Shown here in pieces: positions 44,401 through 52,573 of a stretch of 64,000 bases of DNA (position 1 is the first letter of the stretch; the number at the start of each line of letters is the position of its first letter). A program made the position numbers and the translations under genes. Origin of the DNA: Aplysia californica (taxonomy: Eukaryota; Mollusca; Gastropoda; Aplysiida; Aplysiidae). The stretch spans positions 220,797-284,796 of the forward strand of contig NW_004797865.1 in NCBI RefSeq assembly GCF_000002075.1, written 5' to 3'. The notes beneath the pieces were generated by a model. The model was not told the DNA's origin. It did no database searches and saw nothing but the letters and a program-made list of their open reading frames with translations.

Positions 44401-47371
44401 AGGGTCGTCTTAAGATGTACTTGTCTGTGGAGTGTGTGGGTGTCGGTGTAGATGGTGGTACCACCGGAAGCAATCTGGTTCTCCGTGTGAATGTGATGGT
44501 ACGCAGTAAATCCTCTTAAGTCTATGGTTGAAGCCGGGGCGAATTTTGTTTCTTGAATACAGGCCACCCGTGGGCACAGTGTGGCCTGTAAATGTTGCAA
44601 TTCTGCAATGGAAGGTCGGATTCCGCCGGCATTCCATTGCAGGACCGCCATTATGAATTTTTACTTTTTGGTTTGGAGCACTTAGGCCCCGGCTTCGAAG
44701 AAGCACTCTGACTCCTCCTTACGGGGGAGGCAGAGTGTTTTCTAGGTTGCCGTCCTGGATTGGACGGCGGTCTAGTGGGGGATTTGGAGGAGTGACAAAC
44801 TCCGCCCTTCCCGGGGTCAGGCCGGGGAGGGGGGTCGGAGATGTCTTCCTCCATTGGTTGGTGGTGGGGTAGGGGGGTGTCTGCTGGAGAGGGAGCAGAC
44901 GGAGGGAGCTGGGAAGAGGGGGAAGGGTGCACCTCACGCTCCATCAGAGGGATGAGGTGTGAGGTGGAAGAAGAAGAAGAAGGAGGAGGAGAAGAAGAAG
45001 AAGGAGAAGAAGAGGAAGAAGAAGAGGAAGAAGAAGAGGAAGTGATAGAGGAGGGGGGAGGGGGAGGAGAGAGGGCGGAGGGAGAATCCACCCTGTCCTC
45101 CCCTAGAACCTCAAAGCGGTTTGTCAGAGGTGTCTCGATGAAAGGAAGAACCTTTTTTGTTTTACTAGCAGAGACATGCCTGTTGACCGTGGGCTTTGGG
45201 AGGTCAGCAGTTGAAGGACTTGCGGACCTCGTGGCTTCCCGTGCTACCTTGGCGTATGACCGGCCAGGGATCGGGGTCACAACTGGCGGGCAGGTAGCTT
45301 TGCGGGCCTCCTGAAACGAGCAGCCATTTCGTACTTTATACTCTTGGATTGCGCGTTCTTGAATCCAAGTCGGGCAATCCTTACTAAAGGCTGTGTGCTG
45401 GCCGTGGCAATTGGGGCAACAAGGACTAGCCTTGCATTCCTTCTCAGGATGCCCGGTCTTGCCACAACGAGGACACACGGCTGCGTGTCGGCATCTCGAC
45501 TGACTATGTCCGAACTTCTGACACTTGAAGCAGCGCAGAGGGTTCGGTACATAGGGTCGCACGTCTAAGACCAAGTACGATGCCCGAACGGTGGCTGGAG
45601 GGCGACACGAATCAAAGGTCAGGATGACCGTGTTGGTTTCGAGGGTGGTCTCCCCCCGTCGGAGAGTAATCCGGCGGGCTTCAATCACACCTTCGCAGTT
45701 CGCCACAATTTCCTCCATGCTGCAGCCCTTTAGTTCATGGCTGCGGACGACGCCCTTCGAGCAGTTCAACTTCTGGTATCGTTCGGAAGTACATGGAATA
45801 CTGCCGAAGGTCGTGATGTTCAGAAGTTTGGCCACTTCAGTCTCTGTTGCGCACTTGACGAGGAGTACACCAGAGGACAGCTTCTGGACATTCGTAGGAA
45901 TGTATCCCAGAACCTGTCTTAGTGCATCTCCCGTCTTGAACAAATTTAGATCAGTGATCTTCTTCTGTGCGTCTTCTTTGCAGCAGATGGCCACGTACGG
46001 CTGCTTCGGAAGCTCCCTGGGAGAAGGGAGAAAAGAGGCAGACGTAAAGGTCCTTTTTCCAGTTTTGGAGTTTTTGCTCGGCTCGGCGGCCGCACCCGCT
46101 TCCGCGAGCCGAGACTTTTTAACGTTGGGAGCTGGGGAAGGGTCTTTTTTTGATTTGGATTCCATGAGAGTTTTCTATTTTATTCGACTCCGGGGCTCCC
46201 CGCCCGCCACGGAGCCCAACAAGGGGACACATAGCTCGGATATCCAGAGCTGTGCCAGGGCTACCCCGGAGCTATACTCTCAACGAGAAAGTACAAGACC
46301 CTCCCGTCAAGATTGACCCAGGGCTTGATGGGGTTTCAGCTCTCAACCGGTTGAGTGGCATGGGCCGTGCCACCCTCCCGTCTAAGAGGAAAACCTGGGC
46401 CAAAGAGGTGTGTTGGTGAGGGACAGTCCGTGGACTGATCTCACCTCAACCGCCAGGTACCCGGTTTCCCTCCGCACGGGTTGCACCTCACGGTCAACAA
46501 GGCGCCCACTCTGTGGGATGGGTGACCTCTCTTTTTGCTGCACATGAGGTCAGCGGTGGCAGGAAAGACAGAAGAAGAAAGAAAGAAGGAAGGAGAAGAG
46601 GAAGATACACCAAAGTAGGTGTCGCATCCGGATCTCAGAGGATTGGGGTCCGAGTGCGACACCTCGCCTTTGAAGGGGTTGCACCTTCTGCAGACGAAGC
46701 AGTGGGTCTATTTATATCCCCCCGACCCACTGGGGGTGATCACCATGTGTGACTTTTTCTTGTGGGGATATGTAAAAGAGAGGGTTTATCTGATCCACCA
46801 CTACTAAATAACCTCGTTGACCTTAAACATGGAAAAACAACAGCGATCAACTCACTGGGCAGTGATATGCCAAAATGCGTCAGGGGTAAATTTTCTTATC
46901 GCATTGAAGTTGCCCATGCTGCTGCTGGTGGCCACATTGAACACTTTTGTGAGACATGAAATAAAATTTCATTGCGACAGATGATTTAGCTTGAATTTTC
47001 TTATTAAAATATTGTATAATTATGAAATCGGTTCATTCTTTTTCAATCACCCTGTACAGCAGTCTCCACCTAAGATCCCATCGCTTACAATCCCGGTTAG
47101 CTTAAAAGATCTTACTGTTCTATGGAAATATAATATTTATTGGTTTTAGACATGTAGAGTGTGACAGGGGAAAAGCTTTTCCCACATGTTATCATGAATG
47201 TAACGAAAATGTGATTATGAGCTCAGATGACAAAGATTGCTCAAGAAGTCATGTTCAATTATAAGCCTTTAAAATATAATTAAAATTTAGTAATGAAAAA
47301 CAAGATAATAACCAAAACCCCAGGAGGAACTAACCTGTGACGCAAACACAGCGCTTTTCTCCGACAGGCAT
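34852..47371 (-). CDS. PGPEP1: Pyroglutamyl-peptidase I, complete, four exons
   Basis: Cytosolic cysteine peptidase (C15 family) that removes N-terminal pyroglutamate from peptides. Exons on the minus strand: 47371-47335 (start ATG 47371-47369), 39724-39555, 36311-36076, 35008-34852 (stop 34854-34852). Joined they give 199 residues, close to the ~209 of vertebrate enzymes. The N-terminus reads MPVGEKRCVCVTG then FGPF, the family's substrate-pocket signature, followed by NASW. Catalytic residues all present: Glu in ITLEQQAHN (exon 3), Cys in YLCDFSYY and His in AFIHVPP (exon 4). Every junction keeps phase (1, 0, 2) and has AG/GT borders. Intron 1 is 7.6 kb and mostly transposon; intron 2 holds one arm of a large inverted repeat and a GC-rich island. 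It converges on the flippase gene and diverges from VPS45. Confidence 0.95.
35009..36075. other. PGPEP1 intron 3
   Basis: Bounded by minus-strand GT (36075) and AG (35009). Contains an inverted GGAGGATACC-type SINE-like copy at about 35225-35290 and a C run at 35406-35419. Nothing coding. Confidence 0.7.
36430..36482 (-). repeat. LINE-type 3' tail, cleanest hairpin copy
   Basis: GGCGCTC (36482-36476 on minus) pairs over seven bases with GAGCGCC (36455-36449); followed by GTAAAACCCTCTACTAT and an A run. In PGPEP1 intron 2. The sequence upstream is not recognisably LINE. Confidence 0.75.
36858..38195 (+). repeat. Large inverted repeat, arm 1
   Basis: Matches, in reverse complement, much of 51226-53012. 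Anchors: ATGCTCTGTGGGCGGCACCG (36881 region) with CGGTGCCGCCCACAGAGCAT (52971 region); GAGGCTGGCTCCGGCGCTAC with its complement near 52670; ACCAAACCATATCAGATGAG with its complement near 52140; AGATTATCTTTATAATTTGG with its complement near 51270. Contains a family C SINE copy (37150-37278, minus) and a TATA/TG microsatellite. No recognisable protein; an unclassified interspersed repeat. Confidence 0.85.
38345..38446 (+). repeat. CT microsatellite followed by TGTC repeats
   Basis: About 45 nt of CT repeat, then TGTC units, then CT again. Lies just upstream of the GC-rich island. Confidence 0.95.
38460..38800 (+). promoter_or_regulatory. GC-rich island with TATA-like box and short ORF in PGPEP1 intron 2
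   Basis: Locally rich in G, C and CpG within an AT-rich intron. TATAAAAAG at 38582-38590, then CCGCGGCG near 38645, then an ATG at 38724 opening MSGTESSENSLNPQRPKMTSY before a stop. The 21-residue peptide matches nothing I know. Could be the promoter and first exon of a plus-strand transcript (AAG|GTAACT at about 38842 is a possible donor), or a GC-rich repeat. Function not shown. Confidence 0.3.
40982..42592 (-). CDS. LINE ORF2, second part: RT thumb, RNase H and C-terminal knuckle
   Basis: From about 42535 on the frame continues ORF2: LTLYGERIPVQDQARFLGV (RT end), then RNase H with all four acidic positions, IFTDGSKK (Asp), TAEATAIDMAL (Glu), LILSDSLSC (Asp) and PSHVGIRGNEQVDDLAK (His...Asp). 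The C-terminus has RLRIGHTALTHKYLL and CVGCDTDFTIRHILTEC, the Cys/His knuckle typical of RNase H-bearing LINEs. The apparent start upstream of about 42535 is an artefact of the frameshift. Confidence 0.92.
   Translation of the reverse strand: MKRGQTTTVSSSPRQRRLQYTCRTGRRVLQPDLTLYGERIPVQDQARFLGVIFDKKLTFTPHIKDLRVRCQKALNALKILSHPEWGGDSKHLLHLYISLVRSRLDYGCQVYGSAKPHVLKILDPIQNQGLRLALGAFRTSPVESLQAEANIPPLSLRRTQLSLQYAVKQSSTPENPAHNSIFQTNPETRNRFQNNEKLIKPFGLRILEDLKNLHFSKQDIQQILFPDLPPWHLTKAKVDLQLTTHNKESTNTKTFQAEYKKLIDKYPGAELIFTDGSKKDNEVGAAALSPNNTHQRRLHPEASIFTAEATAIDMALDSVENSPNKSFLILSDSLSCITSLTNYTLLHPKIVRLQQKIHTLSETGKNIMFAWIPSHVGIRGNEQVDDLAKKASSLLLGSTTNTLPQTDFRNKVKKYTSSLWESHWENQKNNKLYEIKPRLEQRNPSDLSRRDEVIFTRLRIGHTALTHKYLLQGEEKPFCVGCDTDFTIRHILTECLDFGEIRRKYYKCKKLQDIFSVVVPSRILNFIKAIGLYGEL
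42432..44651 (-). CDS. LINE ORF2, first part: APE-type endonuclease and reverse transcriptase
   Basis: Endonuclease (residues 1 to about 220): VLQWNAGG, CIQETKF, LLGDFNAHSPLWG and RTDHFPIL carry the expected Asn, Glu, Asp and His. Reverse transcriptase (about 420-690): NYRPIALTSCLCKLIEKMI, AIFFDLEKAFDTTW, GVPQGSILSPLLF and the catalytic LYVDDFLICC. The frame then runs into unrelated residues after KFSPSKTVAVH; the true continuation is in the frame of 42592-40982, so a small indel lies near 42,530. Together the two frames give an ORF2 of about 1,220 residues, normal for the group. Confidence 0.93.
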   Translation of the reverse strand: MAVLQWNAGGIRPSIAELQHLQATLCPRVACIQETKFAPASTIDLRGFTAYHHIHTENQIASGGTTIYTDTHTLHRQVHLKTTLQAIAVRVTLHRPITICSVYIPPNYPLKITQLNDLKSQLPKPFILLGDFNAHSPLWGDKPIDQKGKIIENFLFQNNICLLNDKSPTFRNRATYGTSSLDLTFCTPELVPDLEWSVLDDRTDHFPILLKNNSLQNDPIPERFNFKKADWDGFANQCSKILNPNFDHNYNKFHEKLLEICHNHIPKTKTKPRRNKVWFSWECEDAVKKKKAAYRRAVNNTTIENKILYLKARAEARRCLRESKRQSFQKYISKINSQTPLNQVFQIAKKFSGRRTDTIRHVQRPDGTTAETQVDIANTIATSLAKNSSQANYNTTFQNVKTNREKQHLNFHSNNTETYNADFTIDELTSCISDLGDTAPGPDDIHNKIIRHLPSETLTLILHIYNDMWRSHSFPESWRLATVIPIPKPNKDHTHPSNYRPIALTSCLCKLIEKMIHRRLMWFLETTGSLSGLQCGFRKTRSTLDHLVRLETFIRETFAERGHMIAIFFDLEKAFDTTWKYGILQDLHALGIRGHLPAFIGNFLKNRSFQVRVGSSLSDPHQQEEGVPQGSILSPLLFEIKINSIVKTLQNSIDSSLYVDDFLICCRSKNPHLRSMERQLQTQLQKLETWANNNGFKFSPSKTVAVHLPNRQTCAAAGFDTIRGKDSRPGPSSFPRCHF
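44651..46165 (-). CDS. LINE ORF1: nucleic-acid-binding protein with zinc knuckles (504 aa)
   Basis: Basic N-terminus, a central RRM-like/conserved region (about residues 60-190), then three CCHC-type knuckles: CFKCQKFGHSQSRC, CPRCGKTGHPEKEC and CPNCHGQHTAFSKDC (about residues 210-275). The C-terminal third is Ser/Pro-rich with a long Ser run coded by a GAA/GAG-rich plus strand (44960-45060). In I-type LINEs ORF1 coats the RNA and is needed for retrotransposition. The stop TAA shares its last base with the ATG of ORF2 (TAATG at 44653-44649), a layout that suits reinitiation. Confidence 0.93.
   Translation of the reverse strand: MESKSKKDPSPAPNVKKSRLAEAGAAAEPSKNSKTGKRTFTSASFLPSPRELPKQPYVAICCKEDAQKKITDLNLFKTGDALRQVLGYIPTNVQKLSSGVLLVKCATETEVAKLLNITTFGSIPCTSERYQKLNCSKGVVRSHELKGCSMEEIVANCEGVIEARRITLRRGETTLETNTVILTFDSCRPPATVRASYLVLDVRPYVPNPLRCFKCQKFGHSQSRCRHAAVCPRCGKTGHPEKECKASPCCPNCHGQHTAFSKDCPTWIQERAIQEYKVRNGCSFQEARKATCPPVVTPIPGRSYAKVAREATRSASPSTADLPKPTVNRHVSASKTKKVLPFIETPLTNRFEVLGEDRVDSPSALSPPPPPSSITSSSSSSSSSSSSPSSSSPPPSSSSSTSHLIPLMEREVHPSPSSQLPPSAPSPADTPLPHHQPMEEDISDPPPRPDPGKGGVCHSSKSPTRPPSNPGRQPRKHSASPVRRSQSASSKPGPKCSKPKSKNS
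46166..46738 (-). promoter_or_regulatory. LINE 5' UTR / internal promoter region
   Basis: The element's first bases can fold: CAGTGGGTC pairs with GACCCACTG (within 46735-46700), with GGATATAAATA in the loop. A second stem is GGTGTCGCA near 46664 with its complement near 46618. GC-rich further in. An internal promoter is expected for this LINE class but is not shown here. Confidence 0.5.
47335..47371 (-). CDS. PGPEP1: PGPEP1 first coding exon (37 nt)
   Basis: Twelve codons plus one base, MPVGEKRCVCVT and the first base of the next Gly, followed by donor GTTAG on the minus strand. It is too short for ordinary ORF calling, but it supplies exactly the missing start and the phase-1 junction that the FGPF exon at 39724 needs, and hydrophobic VCVTGFGPF matches the family's first beta strand. 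It lies 280 bp beyond the outer end of the mariner-type element that fills intron 1. Confidence 0.85.
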
Positions 47372-48838
47372 ACTGAATCAGTGGTTGTCAATAAAGATGA
47401 AATCAGATGCAATACTCAGAACTGGAAAAGTTGAACAGTCTCAAGCTTTCACTAAGTCTTTGGCCTGAAAATTACCTAGACGGAAATTATAATTTCAAAT
47501 GTAAAAGAGTGCAGAATATAATGACATTTCAAAAGTCAAAATTATTTTCATACTGTTACCTACACAATCAATATTCTATACAGCATCATATAATAATTCT
47601 ATATATAATGGCATCGAGTTACTTTCGGCCATTACGATTTAAATTTAACGTTAAATTTTTTTCAAATCAGTGATTATAAAAATCGCTATCATCAAGGGGA
47701 ACCTAGAAATCGTGTTTTGGGGTCAAATTTTGAAAATTTGGTTTATTACATATATATATATATTATAGTACCTAAGCTGGACATTTCCTGGACAATATCC
47801 AAAAACGTATGAAAGCCTTGAGATACCCTAAACCTGTGTTTTTTTGTCAGGTTTTTCTGCAAAAGCACATGTTTTCTAGCTTTTTCTTTCCTGTATCGAC
47901 TGTTATCTCACAATCTATTTTTTCACAAATCATCCCATTTTTCTACTCTGCTTCTTGTTCAATTTCAATGTAACTTTCACAGGATACCAACAACACAGAT
48001 CTAGTTCTAAATTTTGGCATGTTGAATTTTTTTATTAATGGAGTAGTTTTTTATTTATGGGCTTAGAAACCATGAATTTTCCATTTTTTTCACTTTTTTT
48101 TGCAACATCCCAATACTAAGTGTCATGAAATAAAAACTATTTTCAAGCATATAAAAAATTCAACAAGCTAAATTTAAAAGCTACGTATCTACTGTAGGCA
48201 TGCCACATTAGAAGTGAATCGGTTAATAAAATCAATATAAGGGAATAAAAGGGGATTGAAAAAGGTATACAAATTCTAATAAGGCCGCCGTTTCCTTAGC
48301 AGCAGATTCACAATATACTTTTTTAACTATTGATTTAAAATCCCCAATAACACACAATGTCCTACAGCAAATATGGGCACTCTAGGCCTTGTAATACTAA
48401 TAGCCAAAATAGACTTCAGGTGCCCCACCAGCCCTTAATTATTAAATGTCTAGACTCTAGAGGCTGTCACATTCTAGAGTTCAAAACATCTAGAAGTAGC
48501 CTACAATATAATATATTAAATGATGTTCTGCTGCACATTCAAAACATTTTAGCTCATAATATTAGCCAGTCCTATAATATAATTTAATATTATGTTATAA
48601 TGCTGCACGTTTAGAGTGAAAATGAGTGAAAATACGAAGAGGATAGAGGTGAATCCCAGGGGAGCTCGGCGGGCTGCTGAGTCACGCTAACTAAAAGTAA
48701 CAGAATCAGGCGAAAAGTGAAGCCGTGCTATGATTTTATAACACTCAAAATCCGGTGGCAACCTCTTTGAAAAAGTGTAGACTTTGTGAGCAGTTACCCT
48801 ACTTGTGTGAAAAACAATAAAAGCGAAACTAACAAACC
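47372..48838. other. Upstream flank of PGPEP1, no gene recognised
   Basis: Would contain the PGPEP1 5' UTR and promoter (sense is leftward). AT-rich, with a TATATATATA run at about 47752-47763. No repeat or coding family recognised. Confidence 0.4.
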
Positions 48839-49168
48839 GTGCTTTTTTCTTCTTATTCTTCTGGAGAAACAAAAGAGCCGCCTGGGACAAAACAAAGACT
48901 GCAGCACCATCTGAACCAATGTGCGGACTTCCGCGGACACTTTTTTGGCCGAGTGAACTATCTTACAGACTTTATGAGAACGATCTTTGACTTTAATATA
49001 ATTGACAGTTATCGATGCAACCCATGTTTAGAGGGTTCCAGACTGCCGCAGCACTGCAACAGGGAACTGCGGAAAGGAACCCTGGAAGCCATTGAGGATA
49101 AAAGTTTCTCTACTTTAACTTCCAGACCATCAGGTAACCGTGCCGTACAATCCAGCAGGGTTGTATAG
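48839..49168 (+). CDS. Unrecognised ORF, 109 codons
   Basis: Translation includes DFRGHFFGRVNYLTDFMRTI, YRCNPCLEGSRLPQHCNRE and GTLEAIEDKSFSTLTSRPS. It has six cysteines/histidines in a short span but no motif I can name. A donor-like CAG|GTAACC occurs at about 49133. It could be an exon of an unannotated gene, an old transposon piece or chance; the relatively high GC of 48880-49140 against its surroundings is the only support. Confidence 0.2.
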   Translation: MLFSSYSSGETKEPPGTKQRLQHHLNQCADFRGHFFGRVNYLTDFMRTIFDFNIIDSYRCNPCLEGSRLPQHCNRELRKGTLEAIEDKSFSTLTSRPSGNRAVQSSRVV

Positions 49169-49380
49169 TGTGCACTGAAACCACCAGAAAACGACTCGAC
49201 CCGATCGCATTAATGGGCACCCCCTATAAGATCTCAATACCCTGTACTTCACTTGCTCCCAAACACCGGGATCTTCTAGTTCTAGGCAAAGACAAGCATG
49301 GTGCTGTGTATTAAACCCTATTAAATGCTGAAAATGAGAAACTGCAGTCTACTGTAGTAGTATGACTATGACTAGACTTC

Positions 49381-49772
49381 TAGATCTAGATCTAGATCTA
49401 TGATAAGACTTTTCTTGCCTAGCCTACTTAAAGTGGCAAACAGCAACACAGCAATTTAAAAACACGAACATTGATGATTGAAAATGTTGTAACTTAATTA
49501 AGGCCAAGATTCTAACTGTTGTCAGGGGCGGATGTTATCTTGAAATCTTACTAGACTTAGGAGGATTGGGTAACAGCACTTATCACTATCAGAAAAAAAC
49601 AAAAAATAACATGTTGAATGATGTTGCGTTTCTGTGTAGCAGAACAAGCAATACACTGACACTGGATCTTTGAGGAGTTTGTGGGAGGTGGGGTTGCGAA
49701 AAGAAAACTGTCACAACTGTGACAAAAGGATCATTTTCTAGGCTAGAATCTAGATCTAGATCTAGATCTAGC
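49381..49772. repeat. AGATCT palindromic microsatellites
   Basis: Two short runs of AGATCT/TAGATC units, at 49381-49400 and 49747-49772. Confidence 0.8.
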
Positions 49773-50326
49773 TAAGCTTCAGTTTCAGACTCAAGTCGAG
49801 TAACAAACATTATAATATTCTGCAGAAACTTATAGATCTATCTTTAATGACTTTGAAGTTAACTTTTAAATTCTAGAGGAGAGTCTACCTTAACAATTTT
49901 AGACCGACAAACCTCTCTCTTGATATCAGATCAACACCAATTAATATTATAACACCGCACAAATAAGACGTTGGCCAACACTAACTCACAAGCGATCACC
50001 TCTTCGTGTCAACAGTCAACAGAAACCTTTAGTTGAGGTGAGTCGCGTTCAGCGTTCTGCCTGGCTTGGGAAGTCTGTTAGCCTAGATCAGGCTTGTCAC
50101 TGAGACTGACAGAGACATTGTCACATTGTTATCAAACAAGAGGTAACGTTTGCATGACGTCTATATATACGAAAACAGAGAAAACTGAAAAACACTATTA
50201 ATCCGTGCAAATTCGGTTGTCGAATATTGGTATAACCCAAGACTGAAGAATGGTCTTGGGTGTAACTTCAATTGTCTGATTGATTCCTTCATTATCCGTA
50301 GTGCTAGTAATAATTAGATCTATAAT

Positions 50327-50880
50327 ACGAAGTGGCTAACCGTACTTAGATGTTTGGCACTATATTGACCGAAACCTGTTGAATACACAGGTCTCATTAG
50401 ATCTGGTATAATTATTATTCAGGTTTAAAATACATGCATGTCAGTAAGGCACTTATTTTTGGTTTCGTCTAAAATACTAATACTTTAGGTATTGCAAATT
50501 AAAATTCAATTTACATTTCAGCCATCATTATTAAGTACGGCTAGCCTGACAGTCTAGCAGGGCTAGCCAAGCAGTCTAGCCGGCTAGCTGTAAGTATATT
50601 TATTTTAGACCCAGTATTAGAAACCTGTTGAGCACACAGGTCTCATTAGTAATTATTCAGGTTTAAAATATGCACTGTCAGTAAGGCACCTGGTTTCGTC
50701 TCAAATAAGCTACAAATACGTTAGGTATTGCAAACTGAAAATGTGTTTACAATTCAGTAGGCCTTTGTTTTTCTGTTTGTCCTAGTCATCATAAGTACGG
50801 CGCTAGCCCAGCCGTCTATATATAGCCGTCATTAAGTACGGCCTCTTATAATTAAATGTTATATTATGTATAACTAGATA
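50327..50880 (+). repeat. Decayed palindrome-plus-spacer repeat, cluster 1
   Basis: Two spacer units (about 50373-50540 and 50620-50770) with ACACAGGTCTCATTAG, AATTATTCAGGTTTAAAATA, GTCAGTAAGGCAC, TGGTTTCGTCT and AGGTATTGCAAA in order, each followed by AAGTACGGCTAG/GTCTAGC-type palindrome remnants. Same order and orientation as cluster 2 at 53174-53820. Confidence 0.8.
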
Positions 50881-51149
50881 TGCCTAGGCTATTGCATGTA
50901 GGTTGTTTTTTTACTCCTGCACCCGTGTACACGTTTTATATACTTTTTTTCCCCCTTCTTTTAATACATGTATTTTGCATGCTGAACACGAATTTAATAT
51001 CGTTTTTACCGCAAATCAAGTTATTGAGCTATTGATGTTTGAAAACAGAACTATATTACAATAGGACCAATGGTGTAATAATATAATATATGCCTTGTTT
51101 TTAACAACATGCGTGGGGTTTCAAGGGGCCTGGCCTAAAAAGAATCGGG

Positions 51150-51150
<1 letters not shown>

Positions 51151-51216
<66 letters not shown>
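51151..51216 (+). repeat. TG microsatellite
   Basis: About 33 uninterrupted TG units, just left of arm 2 of the large inverted repeat. Confidence 0.97.
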
Positions 51217-51217
<1 letters not shown>

Positions 51218-51225
51218 ATTTCACC

Positions 51226-52517
51226 ATGATTTTATCCAAGTATCCTAAAATTATCAAACATACCAAATTATAAAGATAATCTTTCAAGACACTAAAAGAT
51301 TTAATTATTAAAAGAAATTATGGTGAAAAATGTATTTTTTAAAACTGAATTTTAAGATATATGACTGCATGATTCTAGACGTGTGCCTATTATTAGCTTT
51401 ATGTGTAAGGAACAACGAACACAGAAGAGGGTCGATGCCAATAATTCCAATTATGAAAAAGAGATAACAGCACCTTTGGACTTTTCATGAGATCAAAACT
51501 TACTATAATTGATGCAGCCGTTCATTATAGTGATGGGCAATCATGTTGACATAATATTATTCTACATGCCTCCCTGATAATTTGATGGACATGGGTATGA
51601 GTACCGTATGAGGCGGCCTTGATGGCTCTACCTAACGAATCATGCCGTGGCTGTAAGCTCAGGCGATATATATATAAAGGCTCTTATATTGCGAGTTCGA
51701 TGTTCGGCAAAATCAAAGGCGTCGATGAAGAGTTCACACCTGGGCGTGATCCCTTTGTCGTAAAATCCTTGCGTCTGGAGCAAACTTATTCATGTACCTC
51801 GTATCGAGATTTAGAGGGGAGATTGTGATCCCATGCATGAGCACGGATGACCTGAGAAGGTTTTTTTTTTTTTTTTGTTCAGTAAAGTACGATAGGGGAA
51901 GCAGCGTTTTTAGTCCCTTCACACTTTAGAGGGGGGATTTATCTTAGGGATGACTAGTGTAGTAAAATTTGTTGTTGCTTTGTTTGGATTATTTTTTAAC
52001 AGTGGAATCTTAAGTGAACCGGAATTATAAATTGTGTGACCTCAGGTGAAGACTACAACAATAGATTTAGACCCAAACCGAGTATAGTTCTGTCAGACAA
52101 GACTCAAACTCTTATCCACCCACCCTACCCCCTCCCCTTATCTGATATGGTTTGGCGTTCCTTTAACATAGAATATATTCATCATTATTGTTGTGGTGTA
52201 TTGATTTCATATTTTGATGGAGCCTCTCGGTATCTACATTTAGACATCATTAGTCTTATAGTAATAGGAGATGAATGGGCTTAAAAACATAAAACAAGTC
52301 TGACTGACTGATTGAACTCAATACGATAAGGTGTGTTATATATGATTAGTAAATATATGAAAACAATATATTGAAACCTAGATTTTGTCTCGTCAAAATA
52401 AAGGTCTAGCGCATATAGCATCTAATTTACACACCAATGGACAGCAATATAATATACTTTAATTAAACTGCTTAATATGTATATATACATACACACACAC
52501 GTGCACAAACACACACA

Positions 52518-52573
<56 letters not shown>

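Larger units (their letters stand above)
40758..46738 (-). mobile_element. Near-complete I-type non-LTR retrotransposon (LINE), 5,981 bp
   Basis: Flanked by the 12-bp target duplication ATCACCATGTGT (40746-40757 and 46739-46750). In element sense: 5' UTR 46738-46166; ORF1 46165-44651; ORF2 44651-40982 in two frames; 3' UTR of about 220 bp ending in the hairpin tail (40816-40776) and a TACTAACTAACTAA-type short tail with no poly(A). EN + RT + RNase H order and zinc-knuckle ORF1 fit the I/Nimb group of LINEs. The exact target duplication and long open frames mean a fairly recent insertion; one small indel near 42,530 breaks ORF2. Confidence 0.93.
40438..47056 (+). mobile_element. Internally deleted Tc1/mariner-type element, split by a LINE
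   Basis: TA at 40438-40439 and 47055-47056. Left end CAGGGTGAGTGAAGAATGAA (from 40440) and right end, inverted, CAGGGTGATTGAAAAAGAAT (from 47054). Removing the LINE leaves about 620 bp. Plus-strand frame around the break reads RPLDIT / MCDFFLWGYVKERVYLIHHY, the last part of a DDE/D transposase (the family's SPDLTPCDFFLWGY block). Most of the gene is missing. A 75-nt block near the left end is duplicated (about 40453-40540 and 40568-40642). Confidence 0.85.

Noticed and set aside
44841-45314. 157-codon Glu-rich plus-strand ORF
   Set aside because: Antisense shadow of the Ser-rich part of LINE ORF1.
46619-46807. Host gene with DFFLWGYVKERVY
   Set aside because: The motif is the tail of a Tc1/mariner-type transposase interrupted by the LINE.
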